Positions 11,645 through 23,541 of a stretch of DNA of 64,000 nt are shown piece by piece. Location of the stretch: assembly GCA_019914995.1 (NCBI GenBank), contig CM034143.1, positions 4,466,501 to 4,530,500 on the forward strand. The letters run 5' to 3'. The DNA comes from Acanthochlamys bracteata (lineage: Eukaryota; Streptophyta; Magnoliopsida; Pandanales; Velloziaceae). The position numbers and the translations under genes are program-made. The notes under the pieces are model-generated. The model saw only the letters and a program-made list of their open reading frames with translations. It did not search any database and had not been told where the DNA came from. Positions within the stretch are counted from its first letter, which is position 1; every line of letters begins with the position of its first letter.

Positions 11645-14600
11645 TCAAAACGTCTTCATATCGAGCATTTCTCTTAGCCTTCCGAAATGTTCAATTTGCA
11701 ACGGCTTGGTAAAAATATCTGCTACTTGCTCCATAGTATGACAATACTCTATCTGCACAGTATTCTACTTTATATGGTCTCTGAGAAAGTGGAATCGAGT
11801 ATCGATGTGTTTGCTCCTTCCATGATGTACTGGGTTCTTTGCAAGTTGTATAGCTGATTGATTAGCAACCAATATTTTTGTTGATTTTTTTTGTGGATGA
11901 TGCAGCTCTTTTAGCATATTTCTTAGCCAAATTGCTTCACACACTGTAGATGCAGCTGCTACATACTCTGCTTCACATGAAGATAAAGCCACAACACTTT
12001 GCTTCTTTGATATCCATGAAAATGCAGTTGATCCAAAATAAAAGACATAGCCTGTGGTACTTTTTCTTTCATCTTGGTCACCACCCCAATCACTATCTGA
12101 GTAGCCCACTAGTTCTGCAGGTTCACCATAAATATAAAATAGACCAAAATTAAGTGAGCCTTTGATATACCTTAAAATCCTCTTCGCAGCCAGCCAATGA
12201 GACTCCTTTGGTGTCTCCATGTAGCGATTTACAAGTCCGACTGTATAAACAATATCTGGCCTTGTGATTGTTAGGTACCTCAAACTACCAACAAGACTCT
12301 TGAAAAGAGTTGAGTCAACTAAATCTCCATTTCCTTCTTTTGATAGTTTTGTTCCTGTGGCAATTGGAATGTTCACCGGATTACAATTGCTCATCTTGAA
12401 TTTTTTCAATATGTCCTTCGTGTATTTTTTTTGAGATATAAAGATCCCATCTTGTTGTTGCTTCACCTCGATGCCAAGAAAGTAGGACATCAAACCATTG
12501 TCCGTCATTTCGAATTCTTTGAACATCATCGCCTTGAATTCTCCAAGCATCTCAAGGCTATTGCCTGTATACAACAAATCATCAACATAAAGACAAATTA
12601 TTAGAAACTCGTCTCTATGATTCCTCTTCATGTAGATGGCATGCTCATAAGGACATTTAGTGAAGCCATTTTGCTGAAGATAGCCATCAATTTGAGCATT
12701 CCACGCTTGTGGTGCTTGCTTCAATCCGTACAAACCTTTCTTTAATCGATATACTTTGTTTTCTTGCCCTTTCACCTGAAAACCTTCTGGCTGCTGTACG
12801 TATACCTCTTCTTCAAGAATACCATTGAGAAATGCTGACTTGACATCTAGATGATATATCTTCCATCTATGATGAGCTGCAAGAGATATTATTAGTTTTA
12901 CCGTATTAAGTCGAGCAACAGGTGTAAAAACTTCTTCATAGTCAATGCCGTATTTTTGTTTGTAGCCTTTCGCTACAAGCCTAGCCTTGTACCGATCAAC
13001 ATCGCCATCAGCAGTGCGCTTAATTTTGTATACCCATTTGACACCTATTGCTTTGTAATTTTGTGGAAGTGTTGTCAACTCCCAGGTGTCATTCTTCTCT
13101 ATAGCTTGGATCTCCTCCTCCATTGCTAGTCGCCAACAGTTCTCTTTCACAGCTTGTTGGAATATGAGAGGTTCATGATCAGCATATAGACAGAAAAGAT
13201 TAGACTGACCTTCTTCATTCGTCTGCTCATAGATCTCACTGAGACTTCTCATTTTGATAGGGCTTCGTTGCATATAAGATTCGCTACTACTACTTTCTCT
13301 AGAAGATGGAGAATCTCTAATAGGAGAGAGTGTAGTATGTTGAGGAGATAGTGGTGGTACCTCATGTGGGGGCTCATCAGATTCATCCACCACTGGGTGC
13401 TCTTTGAAAGTCTTTTCATTCCAATTCCATGCGTCTTCTTCACTAAACACAACGTCTCTACTAATCACTAATTTCTTAGTTAGTGGATTGTAGAGCTTAT
13501 ATGCTTTTGACTCCTCGCTGTATCCGATGAAGATGCATTTTTCACCACGATCATCAAGCTTCTTCCTTTTGTCTTCAGGTACTTGGGCATAGGCAATGCA
13601 TCCAAAAATTCGTAAGTGTGCAACACTTGGATTGTATCCACTCCACGCTTCTTGAGGTGTTTTATTTTTCACCATCTTTGTGGGGCATCGGTTAAGCAAA
13701 TAAGCTGAGCACGCCACAGCTTCTGCCCAAAATTGCTTCGGCAATCCCTTTTCTTTGAGCATAGTTCTTGTCATGTTGAGGATGGTTCTATTCTTTCTTT
13801 CTGCGATGCCATTTTGCTGTGGTGTGTAGGCGGTAATCAACTGCCTTTTTATACCTTGTTCCTTACAATATTCTTGAAATATATTTGAGGTGTACTCACC
13901 ACCTCTATCAGATCGGAAAATTTTTATCTTGTAGCCACTCTCTGCTTCAACAAGAGCTCTAAAATGCTTGAAAGTGATAAAGACAACAGACTTCTCTTTA
14001 AAAAAATATATCCATAACTTTCTACTGAAGTCATCAACGAAGATAATAAAATATTTGTTACCTCCCAAAGAGATTGGGTCAAATGACCCACAGATATCGG
14101 TATGAACAAGTTGCAATGGTGCCTCTACTCTCCATGATTTTCCATTAGGAAAAGGAAGTCATGGTTGCTTGCCAATTACACATCCTTCGCATATATAATC
14201 TTATGGTTCAATTGTGGGTAGGCCTCGAACCATACTAGTTGTAGATAATAACTTCAAGCCATTAAAGTTCAAATGGCCAAAACGAAGATGCCATCTCCAT
14301 GACTCATTCTGCACGAGTCCTTGAAAACATTTGTCAACTCTCGTGTTTAGATGTAAGGGAAACATACGGTTGCTTGTCATCTTAACACGAGCTATAAGGC
14401 CTCCATTTGAATTTTGCAACCAAAGATGGTTGTTTTCCATATGAACTTTGTATCCCTTTCCGAGTAATTGGCCGATGCTAAGAATATTACTTTTCATGTT
14501 AGGAATATAATAAACATCGGAAATATACTCGGGCTTACCATCCTTTTGGTAAATTTGGATCTTCCCTTTGCCTTCAATCGGGAGTTTTGAAGAATCTCCC

Positions 14601-15688
14601 AAGCTCACGCTTCCATGAATACCTTCTATAAGTTCCATGAAAAGCTCTTTCTTTCCACACATGTGGTTACTAGCACCAGAATCCAAGAACCATGCATCAT
14701 TGTGAACACTTGAATCATCATTAGCAAGAAGAAGAGTAGAGGTATTACCCACATCATTTGTTGCTTCGGCAAGATTGGTAAGATCTTCATTTCTGTACCA
14801 GCATTTCGAGGCATAATGTCCAAATTTATGACAGTTGTAACATTGGATATTTTTATTATTTCCACGGCCAGATGTGGATCTTCCTCGATTGTTTCGTCCG
14901 CGACCTCTAGAGTTTGAAACTTCTGTTTGATTTTGAGTGGTTTGTTGTTGGAAACCACGTCCCCTACCTCGACCACGACCACGACCACGGCCTCTACTAT
15001 TTGATCCTTGATCATTTAGAGTCAATTTCGACTCCAACGCTTGTTCCACAAATATAGAACTAGTCTTCTTTAACATCCGTTGTTCATGTACTTGAAGAGA
15101 TCCTACGAGCTCCTCGATTGAAATCTCCTCCAAATTTTTTGACTCTTCAATTGCCGCCACCGCATGCTCAAATTTTGATGTGAGTGATCGGAGCAACTTC
15201 TCCATCACTTGGATGTCTTCAATATCTTCTCCATTTCTTCTCATTTTATTCACAATTAAAATTAATCGTGAATAATAATCGGAGATCTTTTCTTCATCTT
15301 TCATTTGAGCGGCTTCAAACTCGCCCCTCAAAATTTGGAGACGAATTCGCTGCACCCTTTCGACTCCCTTGTAGATTGTAGCAAGAATTTTCCATGCTTC
15401 CTTGCATGTTGTTGCTTCGGCAGCTCTCTCGAAGGTAGACTCGTCTAACCCTTGATAGAGTAGAAAACGAGCCTTGCTATCCTTCATTCTTTGCTCTCTA
15501 AGAATCTTCTTCTCTTCATTTGTGTAGGCGGCTTCTTCCTCCAGTGTGGGTTCCGTAACCCCATCACTAACAAGCTCCCACAAATCTTGAGAACCAAATA
15601 AAGCTCTCATTTGAATTGACCAATTGTCATAGTTATCTTTCGATAATTTTGGAAATTGAGAATTAACAAGATTGTTGGTGGAAGCCAT
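11645..15688 (-). pseudogene. Copia gag-pol polyprotein, single frame with three nonsense codons
   Basis: From the ATG at 15688 one continuous frame runs to TGA at 11645-11647 (1347 codons). It is broken only by stops at 14201-14203 (TAA), 14159-14161 (TGA) and 11765-11767 (TAG), with no frameshift. Domains in order: Gag, an RG-rich basic stretch, the CCHC zinc knuckle CYNCHKFGHYASKC, protease DSGASNH, the integrase HHCC zinc finger (its cysteine pair CEGC lies between the two first stops), integrase [14 protein letters not shown] and NGIAERKN, reverse transcriptase with YVDDLLYTG, and RNase H ([22 protein letters not shown]). Each stop is one C-to-T change from a Gln or Arg codon, as expected from deamination of methylated cytosine. 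The start at 15688 was chosen because the frame extends upstream only into the primer-binding site and LTR. Confidence 0.93.
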
Positions 15689-15708
15689 AAGAAATTTGGA
15701 TCGACTTG

Positions 15709-15720
15709 GCTCTGGTACCA
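15709..15720 (-). promoter_or_regulatory. Copia primer-binding site (tRNA-iMet)
   Basis: On the minus strand TGGTACCAGAGC, two bases inside the 5' LTR; one mismatch from the TGGTATCAGAGC complement of the initiator tRNA-Met 3' end. Confidence 0.9.
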
Positions 15721-15722
15721 CT

Positions 15723-16058
15723 TGTTGGTTCTAAGTTTACGAACTTAGAACTTCTATCACTAAGAAAATTGGAAGCTTTCTTTGGAGGAGAACTTTTCTT
15801 TGGAAAACTTTTCTTGTATTCACTTGATGCAAAATACCATGCTACAAGCCTTCTTATATAGGCATCACAATCAAACCTTACATTAACTAAGACATTAAAA
15901 TAAAAATAAAACTTACAACCATTACTAATCTTTAACACACCCACTAACTCTCATAAGTAACATGTATGTCTATTACTAGCATTACTTACCCACTTTCTTT
16001 CTTCAATGCTTTGAGAAACTCCAAAATCAATGCATAAGTTTTGATTTGTATTCCAACA
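15723..16058 (-). repeat. Copia 5' LTR
   Basis: 336 bp, equal in length to the 3' LTR, with five C/T differences from it. Followed by the TSD TAATA at 16059-16063. Confidence 0.95.
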
Positions 16059-16145
16059 TAATATTACTCTACTTAAAAGAAAAAAGAAAACAAATTTAAT
16101 ATAGAGACAAGTAATTTACTAGACGATTTTGTCTTATCATCATAG

Positions 16146-16562
16146 TTGTCACAACTGAATCTGGCATGGATCCGAAAAATTATCTTAGCCGACGATTTTC
16201 GGATTGACTCTTTAGGTCAACAAGTCAGAATATGGATCAACAGCTATACTTGTCGAAATTTGGTGCAGAAAAAACTCAAGTTTCTATATCCATACAAGAA
16301 TGTTTGTCTCGCGAGATCAATAGTACAATTGAAGCACTGAGCTTAGTTGAGATTGATGTCTCAATGAATCAATTAACCGGTACTATCCCGATGAGATTCG
16401 AAAAACTCAAGAATCTTCTATACAATAATAGGTTAACCGGTGACACTCCTCTGAGCACAGTGAAGCTTTAGAAGCTCAATAATATTTGGCTGTTCAACAA
16501 CAGATTCACCAGCGTTCTTCTGACAGAATTGGAAGGTTTTCGTCTTTGCATAATCTTGAAAT
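16146..16562 (+). pseudogene. LRR receptor-like kinase pseudogene, 5' fragment
   Basis: Reads LSLVEIDVSMNQLTGTIPMRFEKLKNL, then NNRLTGD and LNNIWLFNNRFTS. These are LRR repeats of the plant class XI receptor-kinase type (HAESA/HSL-like pattern of ..LVEIDLS.N.LTG.IP...). A TAG after TVKL and phase changes break the frame. No signal peptide or transmembrane segment is present, so only a few LRRs survive. The fragment ends exactly at the solo LTR and continues after it at 18771. Confidence 0.75.
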
Positions 16563-18770
16563 TGTTGGAATCTCAAGATTAATTTTGATGGTAACAAATA
16601 TTAAAAATTATAGTTTATAAATTAGGTGGACTAATAGTTTAAATTAAGCTGTGCAGAATTAAAATTACAAATTCTTACTACTAAATAGTCATAATCTAAC
16701 TAGCTGCTTTATAGGATACTTTACATCGAGCGCAAGAGAAGATTGGTTAAGTGTTGAAACATCATAATAGCGCAGATTGGTCAGAGCAGAACAGAAAAGC
16801 TGAGTTGAACAGAACAGAGGAGTTTTATAACAACAGCGACTAGATTACTGATGATTCTGATTCGAATAAAAATGACCAAGTTACAGATTCAGAAGTAGAT
16901 TTGATCGTGATGCAAATTCAGTTTGAGCATAATATTTTATCAGAACTAGAACAACATGCACACAATAATCTTGATTAAAGAGTTCATCAAATTATGATCT
17001 ACACAATTTTAAAAAATTCATGTAAGATTGGAAGAAATTCAAAAAACATACATTATAAAAAATCAGAAACATTAAAACTTATTTTCAGAAAAAGTTTAGT
17101 CAAGGTTTTCTCATCCATTTGAAGTCAAAATTTGATAACATGTTGAACATCATATCTACTATCATTCCACATCAAATACAATAGAAAATTGCAACAAATA
17201 AAGGTAAAAATATAGTGCAAAGGTGCCATTAGAACCACTATATCAATATATCAGAATTAAATTCAGGATTTGAATTTCGATTTTATTCAAATAAAGACCA
17301 ATTTTCAGTTATAAATAGTATACATACATTTGATCCATTATACTTCTACGACGATATATCATAATAACATGCTATATAGAGCTACTATACAAAATAATCT
17401 AAACAATGAAGCTGACAGAAGAACACTCTATAAATAGCTTTCACATAAGAATCACAAGATGAAATTTAAGTATTTTTTCACTACATATCAGAGTTGATTT
17501 TACTGAAATATTCAGATGATAATACACATCAAATCACTAGCATTATTCACTAGAAAACAAATCTATACATTGCAGTCACGACAAGCAAGTTGATCCAAAG
17601 CCATCATAGAGCCGATGAACACCCGACGAAAACCTCACATGGCTGATCTATGAAATTAGAAGAAAAATTCGAATTTGAGCTTGATTTGTTCTAGTCACCT
17701 GATTAGTTCATCGTCTCCATACTATGGGCCATCAGAAAAAGCAAAAGAAATTGAACAAAGACAAAGAAGAAGAGCACATGCGAGAGAATTTGAAATTACC
17801 GATAAGTTTATTTAATGCTACAAAAGAAAGATCAAATCAAGACATACCAGTATAAGGAATTGAGATTTAAAATGCTAGCTGAAAGATCTGATGATATTAT
17901 TCATCAAGATCCGATCGTTGAAACATACCTGATGGAACCTCAAACGACAGCGGCGTAGAATAGCAAGTTGATAACACTGTCACAGGCACACAAGAGACAA
18001 CGGAAAGAATTTTCTACCGTTTGAAGATCCGAATCATTCCAAGCAGCAAAGAGAAAAAAATATATAAAACAACACAAAAGAAGAGTGCAAAGAAGTGAAC
18101 AGAAAAGCAAAAAGAAAGAAGAATAACTTCTCACTCCACTTCATTGCTTGAGCTTTAATGAGATAACACCATCGACATTTCTTTCGATCCTCTCCTTACT
18201 CTTACTGAGCTTACACTCAATCTGTATGAGAAAGATCCTATGCTTTAAAGTTGCTTATAACAAACACATTCGGTGAGAAGAGCTTGAATAAGCCTTTTCG
18301 GTTGTGCTATTCGTGTAGGAAGCTACGTACTTTGTGCAAAGGCTTGGCTAAGCGGCTGGAGAGACTTATGAGTCTAATAGGCTGTTGGTGGTTCATCTCG
18401 AAGAGAAAATCGATTAAGGCAATAATGTTTGGCTAAACACATTACTTTAGTATTGTAGCAACTTGACAAGCATTAGTGGAATTCACGCTTGACGAAGAGT
18501 GACCGTGGACATAGGCAATTCATTTGCCGAACCACATAAATCGTATGTGTTTGTGTGGTGAACAATTTTTTTATATTATTCGCACTTGAATTAAATAGAG
18601 AACACTAACTGTTCTTAGTGTAGAAAATTGTTCACGTCCAATCGACTATAGTGTAGCTATTTGTAGAAAATTAAGCTCTGTTTAGTTAGAAATATCGTAT
18701 TAAATTTTGTAGATACCAACTCAAAATTTACCTCTTCCCTCTTGAATTGGTTGTGTAGGTTTGACCAACA
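16563..18770 (+). mobile_element. Solo LTR with 5-bp TSD GAAAT (family of three)
   Basis: Starts TGTTGGAATCTC and ends GACCAACA, and is flanked by GAAAT at 16558-16562 and 18771-18775. The 5' end (rgattaattttgatggtaac.a) and the 3' end (gtggac.taggca...ttgccgaaccac) match the elements at 46900-48920 and 59161-60600. There is no internal gag-pol, so this is a solo LTR left by LTR-LTR recombination. At 2208 bp it is long for an LTR, and the U5-like tail resembles plant Copia LTRs by general pattern. Confidence 0.9.
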
Positions 18771-18970
18771 GAAATTGTTGAAAATTTTCACTGCGGTGAA
18801 TTACCAGAGTGGTTATGTTACAATAGAAGGTTCGAATCGTTGGTTGTCTTTAACAACAACTTCACTCGAGACATTCTGGCAACACTCTTTGATTGCTATG
18901 CTTAGCAACATCTAGGTGCATAAGAATAACTTTTCCGGTGAACTACTGACATTTGGTTACACATTTTAAT
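18771..18970 (+). pseudogene. LRR receptor-like kinase pseudogene, 3' continuation
   Basis: Across the LTR the reading continues: SLHNLE before it and EIVENFHCGELPEWLC, then SLVVFNNNFTRDI and KNNFSGELL after it, the standard order of successive LRRs in this family. A stop after FDCYA and a frameshift follow, and no kinase domain is recognisable downstream. Confidence 0.75.
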
Positions 18971-20059
18971 GACTGTGATTACAAAATACATATCGAAAAG
19001 GTGGATGACAGTGGCCAGAGATCACAGCCAACACCATCATTGTAATACAGATTGAAGGAGATGAAGCAGGATTAACCTCTGTACTGACGTGGCAATTGTT
19101 GGCAAGGAGAAAAGAAAAGTGTGATTACTATGGCAAAGTCGACTATGGCAGTGGAGACGGAGGTTTGATTGCCGAAGAAAAGATGCTGGTCGAGGCAGAT
19201 GTGGAGGGATGAGATCTAAACTCGGTTGAGCCTCCTTTTTTTGCTACGTTTTAAGTCTAATTGTTCTTTTTATAAGTGGCTCGGGTCGATGAGTTCAACT
19301 ATTCATGTTAATGTTGCACGTAGTACAAATAAGAATTAAATATAGGTGTAGAAACAAATCTGATTATTGCAGCTTCCCAAATTTGTGATTTTCGGCTCTA
19401 TGATGCGGTGCTTGGTGCCTTTTAGCTCCCCCAATCTAGCAGCGGCTATGGATTCGTGCAACCTCCTATACTTCTTGCCTTCCCTTCTCTCGGCTCTATT
19501 TATCCTCAATTCTTTGTCGATTCAAATAGAGCTTCATTCCAATTCTTTGGATTCCTATAAGAAGTGGCCTTGTCTCTCGAGAGAAGAAAGGGAAAAGGAA
19601 GCTTTGGGGAAGAGAATGTTGGATGGTGTTTAAGGAGAAGTTTGATTCCATTTCTTCTCTCACAATCATTAGTTTGTGTACTGCTGATTAAATAATTTTG
19701 GGTTAACTGCAAACCAAAGAATCCTTCTTCTCTTTCTTACTCATTCCCTATATTCAACAAAAGATATTTGAATAAGCTCAAAATAATGAAAACGTATTCT
19801 TTGATTAATAACATAAACATACTAAGAAATACATGCATCATCAATATTAAAAAAAAAAAAAAAAAGAAGAAGACAAACATGTAATGAGCCACAATGAGCC
19901 AACATACTACTTGCTACTTAAACCAAACTAAGATAGTACTTTTACTACTTTTTCGATCTCCTCATTTGTTTTTCATAGAGCTCACACAAAATTATCAGAG
20001 CAATTCTATACTGTAAACTTATTTATAATATACACATTTGAACTTGTTAGAGTGCAAGT
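18971..20059. other. No recognised feature
   Basis: Includes a poly-A run near 19850. The short frames at 19367-19712 show no family features. Confidence 0.4.
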
Positions 20060-20325
20060 TGCAGTCGGTGTGAAAGAATTGGCTAAGCCTTCATCAGAAA
20101 GTTTGTTTTATAAAAAACAATAGTTGAGCAGTTAGAGAGACTTGAAAGTTTAGTAGGCTATTGGTGGTTCATCTCTAGAATAAAGCTGGTTAAAACAGGG
20201 GTGTTCGAATTGAATACATTATTTTGGTGGCGCAATAGCAACAACTTGTCAAGATTAGTGAATTTCATTGTTGGTGAAGAATGACTGTGGACGTAAGCAA
20301 TGTCGTTGTTTGCCAAACCATAAAA
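20060..20325 (+). mobile_element. LTR 3'-end fragment related to the solo-LTR family
   Basis: Aligns with 18260-18550: agttagagagacttgaaagt.ta(g)taggctattggtggttcatctc, then aatgactgtggacgtaagcaa and ttgccaaacca. Only this part is present and no TSD was seen. Confidence 0.6.
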
Positions 20326-20759
20326 ATCTTATAGGAATATGGAAATATTGCTGCAATAGCACTAAAGAATACTTCTATAGGAAGAAAGAAAATCTACAGT
20401 GACACCGAGAATAAGGAATAAAAAACAATTGGAGCAGAAAGTAACCCGAGAACAAGAAAGAAAGAAATAAGAAGCATGCGAGGAAAAACATAAAAAACAC
20501 GCGAGATTATCTCTCTGCGCATAAAAATACCTATTAGGAGCGAAAGAAATGTCACATTAATCACAATCTAAAAATCGTTAGAAGAACAATTAATTTTATT
20601 AATCAAATAATGTTTATTACAAGTAAGTGCATTATATAGTAAGATTTACAAGTGTCTACATTGCATTACAAGTGTCCCTTACCCAAGGACGAGAAGCTGA
20701 TCATAGCGTAATGAGTACATATGTAGTGCTAAATTTCAGATAATGACATTGTGTTATAT

Positions 20760-21060
20760 TTATAGTGTACATGAGTTACATTTAAAGCATTTTTTCTGAC
20801 AACACCAACAAAAACGATAATAGAGGGAGAAAAGAGAAAATTGGTATATTGTGGTACATTTCCAACATACATGAATTATATTTCCAACATTTTTTCCAAC
20901 AACACCAATATATATAACAGTAGAGGGAGGAAGGAGGCTCGGAGTCGTATTGCATTTCTAGGATCTATCCAACAACAACAACAAAATAACAATAGAGAGA
21001 AAGAGATGCTCAAAATTACATTTCTAGCATTGCTTCCAATAACAACGTCAATATCCACTA
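20760..21060. repeat. Degenerate tandem repeat, about 100-bp unit, three to four copies
   Basis: The pattern acatgarttayatttmmarcatttttt.c.acaacaccaa...aata/gtagagggag is seen at about 20765 and 20866, and weaker at about 20950 and 21010. The 131-residue frame across it has a repeat origin and is not called as a gene. Confidence 0.5.
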
Positions 21061-21479
21061 GTGTTTTTCTCTTTGCATTACCTTCTCTAATTATAGCCAC
21101 AGTGGTTGCACCTAACTTTGCTAGTGGCCACTACCATGCTACTTATTTAGAGAAACAGCCACAAGATAGAAAGAAAGAACATGGAAGAAATTTTTTACAA
21201 ACTCACCATTACCTCATCATAACTATTGCGATGTAGGACGAACTACCCAAATAGTCTTAGCAATCATGCATTCAGCATATCGTTTCACCTTGTAGGCATC
21301 CACTCAATCAACTGTCTTCTGTGGTGCATGTAGAAGACATTCTTACATATTCTCTTTCCATTCAGAAATCAAACTAATATACTTGAAATCAAAATCAATA
21401 CAACAAAAGTTAAAATGAATACAGTAAAAATTAAATCGGTCAAAATCAAAACAAATAAACCCAAATTAAATCAAATTAG

Positions 21480-21920
21480 TAGAAATTTCGTAGGAGATGA
21501 AGCAAGAGCCGAACATTATCCAGAATCGACGCAAGCTATAGAATCGAGCCGGAGTAGTTGGAATCGAGCCGAAATCACCGATATTAAGCCAGAATCGAGA
21601 TGGCATCGAAGCAGGCGGTGAATTCGAGCTGCAATCGGGTCGAAGTGGGGCAGGTAAGGAAATTGAACTGGAACCGAGCAAAAAATCGAGGAGAAATTCC
21701 AAATCAGAATCGAAACAGGCGAACAAAATGAGCCGTAATCAATAAAATCGAGCCAGAATTTAAACCGAACAAAAATCGAGTCGAAGTGGAAGCATGCGGC
21801 GAAATTGAGCAAGATTTGGTTCAAAATCGAAGTAAGTGACGGAATCTAGCTGAAATCGACGGGATCTAGCCAGAACCAACAAAAGGTAGCCGAAATTGTC
21901 GTGGTCGAGCTGGTGTATGA
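21480..21920. repeat. Degenerate short-period array of (g)aatcgagcc-like words
   Basis: The word aatcgag or a near variant (aatcgagcc, gtcgaagt, aattgagc, aatcgaa) occurs well over 15 times in about 440 bp at irregular spacing. This lowers stop density and generates overlapping spurious frames on both strands. No protein family fits. Confidence 0.55.
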
Positions 21921-23433
21921 GAGAAAATTTTGAGAACGGGAGGAAAATTTTTTTTAACGAATGAATGTTGTGTTGTGCTGCCTAATAAGTGTTGTGTTAC
22001 GTGAATCAGGTACGTCAATTTGGTTGTGTCTCAATCACAACTGTTCATGTGGTGAGTGCATACAGGGTGAGATGTTCCTATATCCTATCCATATATATAG
22101 GGTGAAAATTAGGGCATCGCCTTCCGAAAAGGTGCGTAAAAGATTTTAAAATAATCTTCATTATTGGATTAAAAAAACTATGAGTTATAAACACAGTGAC
22201 GAAATTTTTAGTTCAATCGAGCCACTAATTGTTCTCCATCAAATCTCTTGATCAAAATGATATAAAAAAAAAAAAAAATAATCTTTATCAAAATTTATTA
22301 TTTGTATCATTTGAACAAAAATCGGATGGAGATCGATTCATATTCAGAATTTTGTCAGCATATTTTTGACTAATAGTTTTTTATATCTAAAGGTGGAAAT
22401 TGAATTTAGAACTATAGATAGAACATGGTGCCTCTATCCTCATCCATATTTTTATTTATTTATATTTCTATTTAGGAAAAAGTTTTAGTTATATCGTTGT
22501 TATTATATATAAAAATTTGTATCTAAAATTTTTATTTACTAATTCAATTCACACATGTTTTTGAGTTGGTTGTGTTGATTTGTCCAACAACATATAAGAC
22601 TAAAGCTAATTTAAGAGAGCTTAAAATAATAGATCTACACTGAGTGATGGTCAATTCAAAGCCATCAGTCGTATGTAATGAAGAAAACTATGATGGTAAA
22701 GGTACAATATTAGATAACAATGATAGAACGGGTCTAATATTATTTAGATGCATTAGAATCTAGTATTTAAAAATAAGACATACTAGTAGAGGTTGAAGAA
22801 TTAAAACTAGAGTAGCAAGCAAGTATAAAATGTCGTTATAATTGACTCTATGTCTAGGCAAAATAATACTAAATATCTACTGAATCATAAAAAATAGGTT
22901 GAGCTGTGGATATACTATCAATTGCATTCACCTGAACAGTTAAAAGGCGAGTCAAGGAGTAGCCTTTCGCTTTCTTGAGGACGAGAGAAAGTACATGAAG
23001 TAGCAGCTAGAACTTACTTGAGACAGAGAACAGTGTAGGAACCATAATTGAAAGAGATCGTAAGTGAATCTCTTGGCAATAAGCTCAGAAATAGTAGTAG
23101 TTAGATTTGTGTTATCGATTGGAACTTTTGATACAAGACCATAAGAAATTAAAAATACTTACAATGTTCGTGATAGAAATAATCTTAGATAAAATATAGA
23201 TTAAGAGCTTCACGCTATCTCGCACCAATAGCCTCATATTAATATAGCAGCTAATATTAGCTAGCACCACTCAACTTAACAAACTGAAAAGTCAAATGCT
23301 TCAATAATAATGCAATAGTCGTGATTAGTTCGTTATTTGGACGAAGGGATCTATCAAGAGAAGTTATGATAAACGTAACAAATCGTTCATGAAGATCATT
23401 CCAAATATTTTGCATCACAAAGATAATATTTTT
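21921..23433. other. AT-rich region without recognised gene
   Basis: No exon, transposase or RNA gene seen. Confidence 0.4.
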
Positions 23434-23541
23434 AGTGGCTATTTGAAAGTACTTATAAAATAAACTTTTTAAAATAAAAAATATTTTTGTCCTATTTTGA
23501 TAAACGAGCTTTACTATTTTGATCTAAAAAAATAATAAAAC
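23434..23541. mobile_element. Partial AT-rich MITE, probably interrupted by the TRIM
   Basis: ctatttgaaagtacttataaaataaa matches the end of the GCGTTTGG-family MITEs. The copy stops where the TRIM begins at 23542. Confidence 0.4.

Larger units (their letters stand above)
11297..16058 (-). mobile_element. Complete Ty1/Copia LTR retrotransposon with 5-bp target-site duplication
   Basis: The element is 4762 bp, bounded by 336-bp LTRs (TGTTGG...CCAACA) and flanked on both sides by TAATA (11292-11296 and 16059-16063). It is read on the minus strand: 5' LTR 15723-16058, tRNA-iMet primer site 15709-15720, gag-protease-integrase-RT-RNase H frame 15688-11645, polypurine tract just inside the 3' LTR (about 11633-11645), 3' LTR 11297-11632. 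Domain order INT before RT defines Copia. The two LTRs differ at five positions of 336 by eye, all C/T. The coding frame carries three nonsense codons, so this copy is non-autonomous although young. Confidence 0.97.

Noticed and set aside
20841..21236. 131-residue frame
   Set aside because: Lies across a degenerate tandem repeat, with no recognisable domain.
21466..21824. Overlapping frames on both strands rich in Ser, Phe and Asp
   Set aside because: Produced by the aatcgagcc word array, not by coding selection.
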